DNA of 64,000 nucleotides from Lacrimispora algidixylanolytica (GTDB taxonomy: Bacteria; Bacillota; Clostridia; Lachnospirales; Lachnospiraceae), in the NCBI RefSeq assembly GCF_003609635.1, contig NZ_MCIA01000008.1, positions 62,001 through 126,000 of the forward strand, in the 5' to 3' direction. The notes below the pieces were generated by a model that saw only the letters and a list, made by a program, of their open reading frames with translations, was not told where the DNA came from and ran no database searches. A program made the translations under genes and the position numbers. This document shows, piece after piece, positions 37,500-46,652 of this stretch. The first letter of the stretch is position 1. The number at the start of each line of letters is the position of its first letter.

Positions 37500-39743
37500 T
37501 TATGAATTTGTTAGATATGTACACCCAAATACAATAGTCTGATTCGCTCCAACTGTTGTATTTGGTCTGAAATATATAACACCATCATACCTCATATATA
37601 GACTGTCAACATACCGTGGTACATTCATATTACATGGTATATCACGAATCCCTCCTGGGAATCCTGTGATATAATAAACAGTTCCAGCAGTGAGTGGTGA
37701 TGTAATTGCTACGGACAACTCTACGGTGACCATTGCAGTTCCATTCAAGTTACCATGCCTAATGTATCCACCATAAACATTGCCCCAAGTACAAGATAAT
37801 CCAGAAGATATTATATCAGATATCTGTGTGCCATTTACATTAATGATAGAGCCTGCGCTATAACAACGTTCTAAAATAGTCGCTTGAGGTTGAGTGCCCT
37901 CTTTTCTAATAATTGCTCCATATTCAGCATGAATTCCAACTGAGTTATTAATAGATAAAGCATTCCAGAACCTTGAATTACCATCAGCACCATGAGCCAT
38001 GAGCGCTATACCTTTATTCGCTACTAGACAATCTGTTATCTCAAACCTAGTCTGATCAAATGTAAAGCCTGACCAAGTTGAGGCGGTTAATGCACACCGA
38101 CAGTAAGCTACTATTACGAGGCTACTCACTACTGCAAATATTCCGTTAGCTGTAGTTGTGGTAAAATTAATTCCACGTATATCAACGAGTGTAGAGTTGT
38201 CAATTATTGTAATATCCGGTATATTACATACAGATGATACCTCACATGGCTTAGAACCTGTTAATTTAATACGACCAGCATAAAATCCACTAATCACTAT
38301 TCTTTCGCTGTAGGAACCATCTGCAATATTAATGGTTACAGTGTGCCCACCCAAATCCTTTGGCAAGATGTTAATTGTATACTGAATAGTTTTAAACGGG
38401 TTTTCACTTGCCCCATCTCCTGTAGTGTCAGATCCTGTTGTTGCAACGTACAGTGTTATGTCTGATGAAAGTGTTCCAATTCTTGCACCGTATGGAGATA
38501 CTATTATACTCCCTTCATAAACGTCATGAGGTACGTTACCAATAGGTTGTATTCCCTCTTGAGTAAATACTGCCCCTCCTGTACTTGCAAGTGCTACACT
38601 ATTACCAGTGCCCGTGTTATTCCTTGATCTAACTTTGCTATCATTGGCGTATATTGCATACTTGTGATTTGATAATTCACAAGTAAATACAGCAACAGCA
38701 CTCTTTGAACACACTATGCAAGACCGGCTGCTGTTAACGCTGACGCTACGTACAAATGATACTGACACATTGCTTGAAGCTTCGATGCCGATAGCATTTG
38801 CGGTTTCCGGTTCACTCATAACCACTCCACGAATATCAACAAATGCATAACAGTACTGAACAAGTATTGATTGTATGACACAATTTGCATTAATGCTATC
38901 AGGTGTGGTAGATTGAATTTTAAGTGCTCCCGATGTAAACCCGTAAACAAAAACTTGTTCATCATACACACCGTCTGCTAAATTTATTGTTACTAAATTA
39001 CCGTTAAGAACTTTAGGAACCTTGCTAAGCGCATAAGTAATTGTTTTAAATGGAGCACTATGTTCACCTGTCCCAGAAGTATCACTGCCCGCTGAGGAAA
39101 CATAAATAATAATATCTGCATCAAGTGGCTTTGTATCCTCTATGTACTTCGTAACCTTCCCCAAGAAAACCTTTGTTGACTCACCAGCACTCGGTACCGG
39201 GTATTTTGTATCAATGGGTTCTAGGGTTTCTATGACGGTTTCAGAAATATCCCCGCCAGTAGCATCCACCCTTTCCATAACGTCCTGAATGGTGGCATTT
39301 CCTGCCGTACTTACTGTAATATTTATTGTTTCTGCATCTTGAACAACATTCTGAATATTATAAATATATGAAGTAGCCGCCACCCCATTATATTGAGGCA
39401 TCTCATCCGGTATGGCTGCAGTCACAATGCAGAAAAGAACTTCTTTGATTCCGTCCATTGCATATAACCCAATATTTTGTATGTAGTATGTAGCTTTTAT
39501 CTCTTCATTACTAAAAAGCACCCTTGTCTGTATCAAATCATTACTTAAGACTTTTGTTTCAGGAGAATCTAAAACCTGCTTAATCCCCTCCATATCAGTC
39601 AGAACCTTATAATCTGTGTCGTCAGGATATTTATAATCTGAGGTCTTTGCTTTTGTTATGTTTAATTGAACCTCTCCTGCAATCGCTCTGGCAATCAGAC
39701 TTTGGCCTGCTACCGTTATAATTGCTTTGCTATACTGTCCCAT
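37500..39743 (-). CDS. Tail fibre with two beta-helix repeats
   Basis: 747 residues. Residues 1-150 form a tail-collar fibre N-terminus (SKAIITVAGQSLIARAIAGE, YYIQNIGLYAM) that attaches fibres to the baseplate. The rest holds two homologous beta-helix units, about 205-410 and 427-640. Each opens with a strand ending GSDT and then APFKTITYAL or NPFKTIQYTI, followed by VTINLADGVYDE or VTINIADGSYSE. Beta-helix fibres bind or cleave surface glycans, so this is the likely receptor-binding protein that sets target range. No separate fibre chaperone is evident. AAGGAGA precedes the ATG. Confidence 0.82.
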   Translation of the reverse strand: MGQYSKAIITVAGQSLIARAIAGEVQLNITKAKTSDYKYPDDTDYKVLTDMEGIKQVLDSPETKVLSNDLIQTRVLFSNEEIKATYYIQNIGLYAMDGIKEVLFCIVTAAIPDEMPQYNGVAATSYIYNIQNVVQDAETINITVSTAGNATIQDVMERVDATGGDISETVIETLEPIDTKYPVPSAGESTKVFLGKVTKYIEDTKPLDADIIIYVSSAGSDTSGTGEHSAPFKTITYALSKVPKVLNGNLVTINLADGVYDEQVFVYGFTSGALKIQSTTPDSINANCVIQSILVQYCYAFVDIRGVVMSEPETANAIGIEASSNVSVSFVRSVSVNSSRSCIVCSKSAVAVFTCELSNHKYAIYANDSKVRSRNNTGTGNSVALASTGGAVFTQEGIQPIGNVPHDVYEGSIIVSPYGARIGTLSSDITLYVATTGSDTTGDGASENPFKTIQYTINILPKDLGGHTVTINIADGSYSERIVISGFYAGRIKLTGSKPCEVSSVCNIPDITIIDNSTLVDIRGINFTTTTANGIFAVVSSLVIVAYCRCALTASTWSGFTFDQTRFEITDCLVANKGIALMAHGADGNSRFWNALSINNSVGIHAEYGAIIRKEGTQPQATILERCYSAGSIINVNGTQISDIISSGLSCTWGNVYGGYIRHGNLNGTAMVTVELSVAITSPLTAGTVYYITGFPGGIRDIPCNMNVPRYVDSLYMRYDGVIYFRPNTTVGANQTIVFGCTYLTNS

Positions 39744-39752
39744 TTTATCTCC

Positions 39753-40274
39753 TTATATTGTGGTTATCTTTGTACTGCTTACCGTGGTTCCTATGTAATA
39801 GCTACCTTTTACATCCTTTTCCACTTCCTGACTTGCTATAATCTGAATATGGGCCGGTATCACATCCCATAAAAGATCATATAGGAGATTTAAAGCACCG
39901 TACCGATCAGATGTAACCTTAATGGTCAGTAGGCAAGTTTTGGTATTAACTGATAGAATATAGCCATTTGCTCCATAAAGATCGGACAGACGATTTTTAA
40001 GAAAGCCGATTGTAAAAGGAACTACCGTATTATATCTTTGTAAAACCCTGCTTCTTCTAAAATCTAATGTCTCTCCCTGATATGGGATACCAAAACGTTT
40101 CTCCAAAAGAAGAATCGTAGTTTCATCAGCGGTCTGAATATAACAGTTATCTCTAATAGATTTAAGGCTTTCTTCCACTGCTTCCAGATCTATTTCTTCC
40201 GTCTCCAAAAGCTGATTAAATTCCAAAATATCCTTAAACCACTCTGGAAGCATCATCTTTAAGTCAACCGCCAT
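39753..40274 (-). CDS. xkdU: Tail protein, YmfQ/DUF2313 family (XkdU-like)
   Basis: 173 residues with the family's LLEKRFGIPYQGETLDFRRSRV segment, seen here as EKRFGIPYQGETLDFRRSR, and the C-terminal DVIPAHIQI. This is the gpI-type protein that sits between baseplate J and the fibre in contractile tails. It overlaps baseplate J by 11 bases. Confidence 0.85.
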   Translation of the reverse strand: MAVDLKMMLPEWFKDILEFNQLLETEEIDLEAVEESLKSIRDNCYIQTADETTILLLEKRFGIPYQGETLDFRRSRVLQRYNTVVPFTIGFLKNRLSDLYGANGYILSVNTKTCLLTIKVTSDRYGALNLLYDLLWDVIPAHIQIIASQEVEKDVKGSYYIGTTVSSTKITTI

Positions 40275-41412
40275 TTATAGTCACCACCCCTAAAACCGGC
40301 ACCTGCTGCATGACAGAAGTTTCTACACATACAACATCTGATGCGTGTCCATTTATAATTACATCAGTAACATTGACAATTTCAGGAATGGTAAGAATCG
40401 CGTAAATAATTCTGGATGCATATACGACAACTGCATATTCTATTTTCTGGCTTTTCAGAATGGTTCCCCAGGATTTCCGAACCGATTCCAAGTAATCTTC
40501 TATTTTCTCCTGAATCTGGTTTTTATAGACGATTTCTCCATTCTGAATACTGGATAAAAATTGTACAGAGAGAGAAATATCAAGCTTCAATTCTTCGCCA
40601 GTGTCAATTGTGACGGCGGCTCCGATGGGAGCAAGTCCATATCCATTGGGTGATGGTTCTGATTCTTCACCTTCTTTGGGACAGATTGCAGTTTGCACCC
40701 GGTTAATAAGAGTACCGTCAGCCGGCTTATAATTTCCATTAAGAATACTGCACAACACACTCCCGCCCCCATTCCAAGCCGGATATATCTGAACCGCTCC
40801 TACCCCCTCTATCGCAAGAATAGAATTCCGGTAAGAAGCAATATTTCCCCCAAACGTTGGAACGTCAAACGTGGCAAGGTAGCGTTCTCGCAGGGAAGAA
40901 TCTGTTTCTTTCTCTGTACCACCTGAAAGAAGTTCAGTAAGCTGCGCAGATGAAAGACCTGTCACATAATCAATCGCAACCAATTGGCCTGAATAATTGT
41001 TGCCTATCTCACCTGCTAATTCACACTCCATTTTATAACTGTAATCTGCTTCCACATGATCAATAAATTCGATTACCCGATAGGTCAAATATCCGCTTCC
41101 AGTAATTGCTGAAAATCGGGAGCCTATTGGCACTTGAATATTAAAGTTACCTTTTTTCACTGCCCTTGTAGCCAATTTCCTTTCAATGCCTCGTTCCGCC
41201 ACCAGCATATCAAGCCAATTTCCTCCAGCCGTTTCCGCATAGGCATTCTTTTGCACCCGATCCAAATCCAGATACAAACCTTCCAGATACCAGCTTTCTG
41301 GCCCTAGGGCAGTCTGGATCATTGACCCTTCTCTTTTATCTATCGTATCAGGAACTCGCTTTAACTGTTCCGATAGTATATTCGCATAAGTCTTCTTACT
41401 AAAATCAATCAA
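40264..41412 (-). CDS. xkdT: Baseplate J-family protein (XkdT-like)
   Basis: 382 residues. It has the N-terminal GSMIQTALGPESWYLEGLY, the repeated GNNYSGQLVAIDYVTGL, and GGTEKETDSSLRERYLATF, hallmarks of the gpJ/XkdT baseplate wedge family. The wedge surrounds the tail tube and triggers sheath contraction. Overlaps its neighbours on both sides, as expected inside a phage operon. Confidence 0.92.
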   Translation of the reverse strand: MIDFSKKTYANILSEQLKRVPDTIDKREGSMIQTALGPESWYLEGLYLDLDRVQKNAYAETAGGNWLDMLVAERGIERKLATRAVKKGNFNIQVPIGSRFSAITGSGYLTYRVIEFIDHVEADYSYKMECELAGEIGNNYSGQLVAIDYVTGLSSAQLTELLSGGTEKETDSSLRERYLATFDVPTFGGNIASYRNSILAIEGVGAVQIYPAWNGGGSVLCSILNGNYKPADGTLINRVQTAICPKEGEESEPSPNGYGLAPIGAAVTIDTGEELKLDISLSVQFLSSIQNGEIVYKNQIQEKIEDYLESVRKSWGTILKSQKIEYAVVVYASRIIYAILTIPEIVNVTDVIINGHASDVVCVETSVMQQVPVLGVVTINGG

Positions 41413-41813
41413 ATCTCCACCTCCCCGGGGATTGTTCCATATACAGTCTTAACCTTAAAAGTGCATCTAAGTGTTCCTAGATCTGAGGCATCAAATAAGA
41501 AGTCATTCACCGAAAGGATTCGCTTATCAGAAGAAAATGCCTCTTGAATCCGTCTTTTTAACATACTCGTTACATATTCAGGAGGTTTTCCAATTAGCTT
41601 TTTTAATTCCCTGCCAAAATTTGATGTATAGATCTGGTTCTGGTATCGTTCTGTTTCCAGTATAATTTCTATTGCCTGTTTCATGGCTTCCAGTCCACCG
41701 CCTACTTTTTTAATCGTACCGGTACTTTTGTCCACCAAATAAGTTTCCGTAGGGTATTCCCTGTTCTCTTTTTCATAAATAACTGTATTTGCGGAATTTG
41801 GTAATGTTGCCAT
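41409..41813 (-). CDS. xkdS: DUF2634 baseplate protein (XkdS-like)
   Basis: 134 residues, the gpW/gp25-type baseplate protein of PBSX-like tails. TYLVDKSTGTIKKVGGGLEAM and YTSNFGRELKKLIGKPPEYV are typical. It initiates sheath polymerisation at the baseplate in related systems. It overlaps the baseplate J gene by four bases. Confidence 0.88.
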   Translation of the reverse strand: MATLPNSANTVIYEKENREYPTETYLVDKSTGTIKKVGGGLEAMKQAIEIILETERYQNQIYTSNFGRELKKLIGKPPEYVTSMLKRRIQEAFSSDKRILSVNDFLFDASDLGTLRCTFKVKTVYGTIPGEVEI

Positions 41814-41821
41814 CGTATCAC

Positions 41822-42115
41822 CTACACTTTCGACATCACAATATAATTCTGACCCGCATTTGCTTTTAATACCAGAACCTTATCTCCTGGCTTAACACCT
41901 GGATTTATGACTACCTTTTCCCCTTGAATAGAAATGTCCCGGTACTTTACATGATCAGTCAGGACAGCAACAGGCTCTGTTACAATTAACTGAGTTGCTT
42001 GGACCTTTAAGGTTAAAGGAACCACTGAAACTACAGTCGCATAACCAGTATCCAAAAGATCCATGGCTCTTACGGTATCGTTAATAATATACTTAAGTCT
42101 TTCTATGAGTTCCAT
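41822..42115 (-). CDS. xkdR: DUF2577 tail protein (XkdR-like)
   Basis: 97-residue protein with VSVVPLTLKVQATQLIVTE and VVINPGVKPGDKVLVLKANAGQ. It matches DUF2577, an OB-fold baseplate/spike-associated protein that lies between XkdQ and XkdS. In this position it may cap the hub. Overlaps XkdQ by 13 bases. Confidence 0.85.
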   Translation of the reverse strand: MELIERLKYIINDTVRAMDLLDTGYATVVSVVPLTLKVQATQLIVTEPVAVLTDHVKYRDISIQGEKVVINPGVKPGDKVLVLKANAGQNYIVMSKV

Positions 42116-43098
42116 TGCCCCTCCTTATTGATGATTTTTGCATCGACGCTCATGGTATGCTCTCCATCTGAAAAAGAATGACTCACTTTATCCAGGAGCA
42201 AATAATAACCATTGGCTAGCTCTGGGATTTCCTTTATTTTAAACTTTGCCATGGCTCCTGCTTTCAGCCCTGGCACTCCCCCTAAACCACTAACGGATAT
42301 TGTTTTTAGCACCCGGTCATAATACGCCATCATAATATTTCCCTGCTCATTAATTTGTGCTTCGTTAAGATTATCATCTACTTTGTCATACTTCTGCAGG
42401 AGGCCCCATTTTTTGATTGTGGTATGGTCATTAAATATATAGGTATCTCCCAGACCAGTTTCTTTATTGGACCGGACCAGCTTTACCTGATTATAAGTAT
42501 CTGAGTCTATATCAGATTTATAGGTATAATCCGTAATGATACTGCCATTGCCAATCAATATGTCTGACATCATATTGTTAGCCTCTTTTAAAGTCAGCTT
42601 TCCAAAATCATCAAAGAAAACAAATGTCTTACCAGTGCTGTTCTGGGTTACCATGAGACCATACTCAATAATATCCAAACACTCTGTATTTTCCTTTGTC
42701 AGATAGGGTATCACTTGCCCGGTATCTTCTATTTCCCCTACTTGAAGCTGCATATCGCCTGCAATCTGACTTATTATCTCTCCCAGCTTTATATTATTAA
42801 AGCTATAACTGGATTTGGCTTTTAGGTACCGAAGCTGGTCATATGCAGTTACGGAAACCTCACCGGAACGATTCTGTTCTATAATAAAAACAAAACCCAG
42901 AAATATTTCTTTTCCATCAACGTAAAATAGTACTTTTGCACCCTCTGTCAGATTAATTGGTTTATCCTGAAGAAATGTAAATGTAAGCTTACCTGCACTT
43001 CCGCCTCTATTTGTGGTATAAGTAACTTTCTGTGTGATGGGAGCATAATCGTACAAGGAATAAGATTCTTCATTATAAATTAATAGTTTGTAGCTCAT
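42103..43098 (-). CDS. xkdQ: Tail hub protein XkdQ
   Basis: 331 residues, the gpD/gp27-like hub family: VTYTTNRGGSAGKLTFTF, SVTAYDQLRYLKAKSSYSF, then DYTYKSDIDSDTYNQVKLV. The hub forms the base of the tube and connects it to the spike. Overlaps the SH3-tailed gene by four bases. Confidence 0.88.
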   Translation of the reverse strand: MSYKLLIYNEESYSLYDYAPITQKVTYTTNRGGSAGKLTFTFLQDKPINLTEGAKVLFYVDGKEIFLGFVFIIEQNRSGEVSVTAYDQLRYLKAKSSYSFNNIKLGEIISQIAGDMQLQVGEIEDTGQVIPYLTKENTECLDIIEYGLMVTQNSTGKTFVFFDDFGKLTLKEANNMMSDILIGNGSIITDYTYKSDIDSDTYNQVKLVRSNKETGLGDTYIFNDHTTIKKWGLLQKYDKVDDNLNEAQINEQGNIMMAYYDRVLKTISVSGLGGVPGLKAGAMAKFKIKEIPELANGYYLLLDKVSHSFSDGEHTMSVDAKIINKEGQWNS

Positions 43099-43820
43099 CC
43101 TGTCACCTGCAATTGATCTGCTTTCACCCAGCCACGATTGCCGCCTATTAATATGGGATAGGCCCTGGAAGCATCCGGAACGATTCTTGAAACGGTAGTC
43201 GCCAAATTGTTGGCGGTTCCAGTTGGCTTATCTCCATAACTGCTGCTAAAATAGGTACCATTTGCAATGACGGAAGCGCCTACTCTAAGTTCAGGGACAG
43301 CAGATGTAGCACGTTCTTGATCTTCTGATTGAGTGGTTCCATCTGCCGGTAGTTCCGCCGGAGGAAGTATGATCCTGATTGGCGCATAGTTCCGATATTC
43401 TTTAAACTTAATTTTATAATAGATATCTCCAGCTTCTCCGCCTTTTTCTGTTGTTTCAAAACTGTCAATTACCGCACTGATATTTGTATCGTACATGCGG
43501 CTTCCCCTTGCATCATATCGGCTGATTACAATATCACATACTTCCTTGTTATCCCGGGCATCAAGGATTGCCTCCACCAGATCACCTGGTTCCATCCAGT
43601 CATGCCCGCACATCAGTGGATCATCACTATCCCCTGGGAAATAAGATTCCCAGGACACCTCCATTAAGGAGGGCAGCCTGGGAACAACAATTTCCCCAAC
43701 GTCTAAAATATCATAGGTTTTATGATCAGATGGGTAAGATATTGTATATTCTTTCGGGTTAACTGGAAATTCAATTGTATCACCACCGATATCTGCAAAA
43801 AATTTATACTTATTTCGCAT
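43095..43820 (-). CDS. XkdP-like tail protein with SH3-type C-terminus
   Basis: 241 residues. The N-terminal ~150 (FPVNPKEYTISYPSDHKTYD, WESYFPGD, KIKFKEYRNYAPI) match the conserved part of PBSX XkdP. The PBSX protein ends with LysM; this one ends, after a linker rich in Pro, Ser and Thr, with an SH3-like fold (LRVGASVIANGTYFSSSYG ... GNRGWVKADQLQV). It likely contacts peptidoglycan at the tip of the tail. No catalytic domain seen. Confidence 0.8.
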   Translation of the reverse strand: MRNKYKFFADIGGDTIEFPVNPKEYTISYPSDHKTYDILDVGEIVVPRLPSLMEVSWESYFPGDSDDPLMCGHDWMEPGDLVEAILDARDNKEVCDIVISRYDARGSRMYDTNISAVIDSFETTEKGGEAGDIYYKIKFKEYRNYAPIRIILPPAELPADGTTQSEDQERATSAVPELRVGASVIANGTYFSSSYGDKPTGTANNLATTVSRIVPDASRAYPILIGGNRGWVKADQLQVTG

Positions 43821-43828
43821 GATACCTC

Positions 43829-46069
43829 CTATCCTGTAACAACATTGCTGCTTGATGCATGCTGGATACCGAGCACATTGTTTAATACATTAACCATAGA
43901 GTCAAGATCAGAGCCGCCTCCGCCGTAATTGTTTTGATTTACCGTTGCATTGGTTTGAGGAACTGTAAGGTTTACTAAGGCTACGTATTGACGCTCTGAC
44001 AGATCTCTAAGGAGTTTAATATTTTCATCAGATATATTGACGTCCTGCTCAATTTTATCTACCTTACCAACTTTTCCAACACTTCCAATATCACCTACTG
44101 CTGCGCCCCCACCGACACCTCCGCCTATACCACTTCCTGAGGTCAGTTTATCTGTAAGACTACCAAGGCTAAAATTCATATTATCCATTTTATACCCAAG
44201 AGATCCACCTATCTCACCGCCCTTTTTAACGCTTTCACCGGTATCTAGCTTAGTCATTCGTTCAATGGTTACCGCTTGTTCCCCAAATTCATCATCTACC
44301 CATGCGCTTAAATCTTTCCTAAAACCAGATACTGCATCAGACATATTTGTTTTAAATATAGCATCAATCGCATTTGCCACGGTTTCTATCTGACTTAATA
44401 TATTATCAAATAACCCAAACAAGAGATGAGCAATAGCAGAAGCTGGATCATTCATTACATTGGCAAAAAATTCTGCAAAGATTGCAATCAAATTCCACAG
44501 GTCTGCAAACATATTATAACCAACCGCATAAATGAATCCGAACACATTACCTACTTTCTCTCCTATCTGCTCAAACGTAAGACCAGCTTGCATAATACCT
44601 ATCATTGCTGCTCCTATCAGCAGTCCTATGAGGATAAATGGCATCGCTGCCGTAAGCCAGCCGGCTGCAGCTAATAAGCCAGATACTAATCCGAATGTTC
44701 CTGCTAAAGCAAATGCTAAGCCTACCCCCATTAATATAGGATATATATAGTCCCAATTTTCTACTATCGCACTGGCTCCGGCAATTAATACATCTACAGC
44801 ACCAGAAGCAACATCACCAAGAATTTCAACGGCTCCTATAATTCCCTCTATCACCGTCTGACCAGTATCACTGTTTAGGAACTCACTCATTTTATCCAAG
44901 ACACCGTCTAAAGAATGAATTCCCGCATTCTTAATCAAATTCCAGGAGTCAGACCAGGTCATTGGCATATTTTTAAACTGTTCATTAATTTGATCTGTAG
45001 CATTTAACAAGGCATTTTTTATAACGTCAGCTGTAATAACACCTTTATCCGCCAGTCCACTGATTTCGTCTACGGGCTTACCAAGATAATCTGCAATCGC
45101 CTGTATCGCATTAGGCGCACCTTTAAAAACAGTGTTTAATTCTTCTCCACTTAAAGCACCTGATGCCAAAGCCTGGCCAAGCTGTTCGGTTGCTGAACCA
45201 ATTTCCTCCTGGCTGGCACCCGCTATTTTAAACTGTTTACTTAAGTTTTCAGCAACAGCAACCACTTCGTCACTTCCTGAAAAAGCATTTCCCGCACTTT
45301 GGCCCAGCTTGGCTACAACATCAGCCGTATCAAGATAACTGGTTCTAGACCTTTGTGCAGACCGGTAGATTTTCTCCTGTAGCTGCTCTGTTTCCTGTAA
45401 ACTGCTATTTGTATTATCATTACCTTGACCCCCTGCATCCATTGAAGGGGGCTTAAACCCTTGATTCATAACACTTAATCGGGCGGTGGACCGTGTCATT
45501 TGATCCGATAAGCTAAATAGTTCCTTTCCCATCTTAAAGTTAGAAGCTACAGACACCACTTTTTTTAAGGTTGATAGGAGGCCTACTGCTGAATTACTGG
45601 TTTCTTTCACCTTGTTATTATGTTTGTCCTGGGCGGTTGCTGCTTTTGAGGAATTATTTGCAATTTTAATCAACTGTGCTTCCATACGATCAAATCCAGT
45701 AGATGAGATTTTGTTGGAAGCTTGTCCAATTTCTCTCATATTTCCAATAACCGCACCAGTTGCTCCTCCAATCGATTTGCGCATGGTCATTTCTGTTTTG
45801 GTCATGGTTTGATCAATCCGCTTCATTTGCTTTACCGCAGAGTTACCCAGATCAAGAAACTTGTTGGAAGTTTCTCCAATTTGCCTCATATTTGCAATAA
45901 CTGCACCAGTTGCTCCTCCAATGGATCGGCGCATGGTCATCTCTGTTTTTACGACTGCATGATCAATGCGCTTCATCTCATTAACTGCGGCATTCCCAAG
46001 CTCAAGGAACTTGGAAAAAGACTCGCTAAATTGGTCACTTAATACTAAGGTTTCTTTTATCTCTCCCAT
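43829..46069 (-). CDS. Tape measure protein
   Basis: 746 residues. The N-terminal ~110 carry a 50-residue tandem duplication: two copies of LDLGN-AV-MKRID...KTEMTMR-SIGGATGAVI. A tape-measure core (about 235-420, with SGEELNTVFKGAPNAIQAIADYLGK split around position 310) follows, then membrane-type helices (LMGVGLAFALAGTFGLVSG, AMPFILIGLLIGAAMIGIM). The Gly-rich C-terminal region ends near VNQNNYGGGG. By the usual 1.5 Angstrom per residue, the tail would be about 110 nm. No lytic transglycosylase or peptidase domain, unlike PBSX XkdO. Confidence 0.88.
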   Translation of the reverse strand: MGEIKETLVLSDQFSESFSKFLELGNAAVNEMKRIDHAVVKTEMTMRRSIGGATGAVIANMRQIGETSNKFLDLGNSAVKQMKRIDQTMTKTEMTMRKSIGGATGAVIGNMREIGQASNKISSTGFDRMEAQLIKIANNSSKAATAQDKHNNKVKETSNSAVGLLSTLKKVVSVASNFKMGKELFSLSDQMTRSTARLSVMNQGFKPPSMDAGGQGNDNTNSSLQETEQLQEKIYRSAQRSRTSYLDTADVVAKLGQSAGNAFSGSDEVVAVAENLSKQFKIAGASQEEIGSATEQLGQALASGALSGEELNTVFKGAPNAIQAIADYLGKPVDEISGLADKGVITADVIKNALLNATDQINEQFKNMPMTWSDSWNLIKNAGIHSLDGVLDKMSEFLNSDTGQTVIEGIIGAVEILGDVASGAVDVLIAGASAIVENWDYIYPILMGVGLAFALAGTFGLVSGLLAAAGWLTAAMPFILIGLLIGAAMIGIMQAGLTFEQIGEKVGNVFGFIYAVGYNMFADLWNLIAIFAEFFANVMNDPASAIAHLLFGLFDNILSQIETVANAIDAIFKTNMSDAVSGFRKDLSAWVDDEFGEQAVTIERMTKLDTGESVKKGGEIGGSLGYKMDNMNFSLGSLTDKLTSGSGIGGGVGGGAAVGDIGSVGKVGKVDKIEQDVNISDENIKLLRDLSERQYVALVNLTVPQTNATVNQNNYGGGGSDLDSMVNVLNNVLGIQHASSSNVVTG

Positions 46070-46078
46070 AGTTCCTCC

Positions 46079-46216
46079 TTACTTTTGGGGCCGGCTCTTG
46101 ATTTCTTTGACTGCCATCTGATACATTAGTATCTTCTCTTTTTCTGGAAGATCTGCGACCTCCCCGGGGAAGCGACCGTGATTGACTAACATGTAGTATG
46201 CCAGCTGCACGTCCAT
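46079..46216 (-). CDS. Second part of the tail assembly chaperone, reached by -1 frameshift
   Basis: 45 codons from an ATG at 46216 (MDVQLAYYMLVNHGRFPGEV, ending KEIKSRPQK). It is in the -1 frame relative to the XkdN gene, open back through the slippery site A AAA AAC at 46240-46234. After slipping, the ribosome reads CTC TTA AAC and continues into this frame. GGGGGAG lies only two bases from the ATG, too close for good independent initiation. This is the G/GT arrangement seen in most long-tailed phages: the fused form binds the tape measure. Confidence 0.8.
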   Translation of the reverse strand: MDVQLAYYMLVNHGRFPGEVADLPEKEKILMYQMAVKEIKSRPQK

Positions 46217-46227
46217 GTCTCCCCCGT

Positions 46228-46644
46228 TTAAGAGTTTTTTGCTTCTTCCAGCTTATCTTCCGCATCCTTCATCCCGTTTAATTCCAGAATTGCTTCTGAC
46301 AGACGGTTATACTCTCCGATACTCAGCATCTGAGAAGGCACATCAAGAGGATCCTCTGTCCCGTAATATTTACACATTTCCTGATTGCTAAAATCAGGTT
46401 CCTGAACACATGCAAGAACCAGTCTCTTTGTATACAGGAGGTTGTCAAGCTTCTCTACAGGGGAACCATTGACACTTACGTTTTTTCTGCTCATACGTGC
46501 CAGCTTCTCATTATCTTTCTGAGTGATTGCTTTAATTACAAAAGGCACCGCTTTCCCTTCCTCATCTTTAAAACGATTGGATACAATAACCTCTTTGGTC
46601 ACACCTGCCATCACTGGCTGCAAAAATGCTTTTAATGCACTCAT
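46228..46644 (-). CDS. xkdN: Tail assembly chaperone XkdN
   Basis: 138 residues, XkdN family: VSNRFKDEEGKAVPFVIKAI, KRLVLACVQEPDF, YGTEDPLDVPSQMLSIGEYN. It stands between the tube and tape measure genes, the fixed place for chaperones. It ends KNS-TAA, and its last codons contain the A AAA AAC slippery heptamer that would give a longer -1 product of about 183 residues. Confidence 0.88.
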   Translation of the reverse strand: MSALKAFLQPVMAGVTKEVIVSNRFKDEEGKAVPFVIKAITQKDNEKLARMSRKNVSVNGSPVEKLDNLLYTKRLVLACVQEPDFSNQEMCKYYGTEDPLDVPSQMLSIGEYNRLSEAILELNGMKDAEDKLEEAKNS

Positions 46645-46652
46645 AATTTCTC

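Noticed and set aside
37900-39200. Tail fibre gene as a stand-alone polysaccharide lyase
   Set aside because: The N-terminus is a baseplate-attachment collar domain and the gene lies inside the tail operon; catalysis cannot be claimed.
46035-46265. 76-codon frame (Arg/Lys-rich) between xkdN and the tape measure gene
   Set aside because: It is rich in Arg and Ser without family signs. The overlapping 45-codon frame reached by the -1 slip has normal composition and a clear role.
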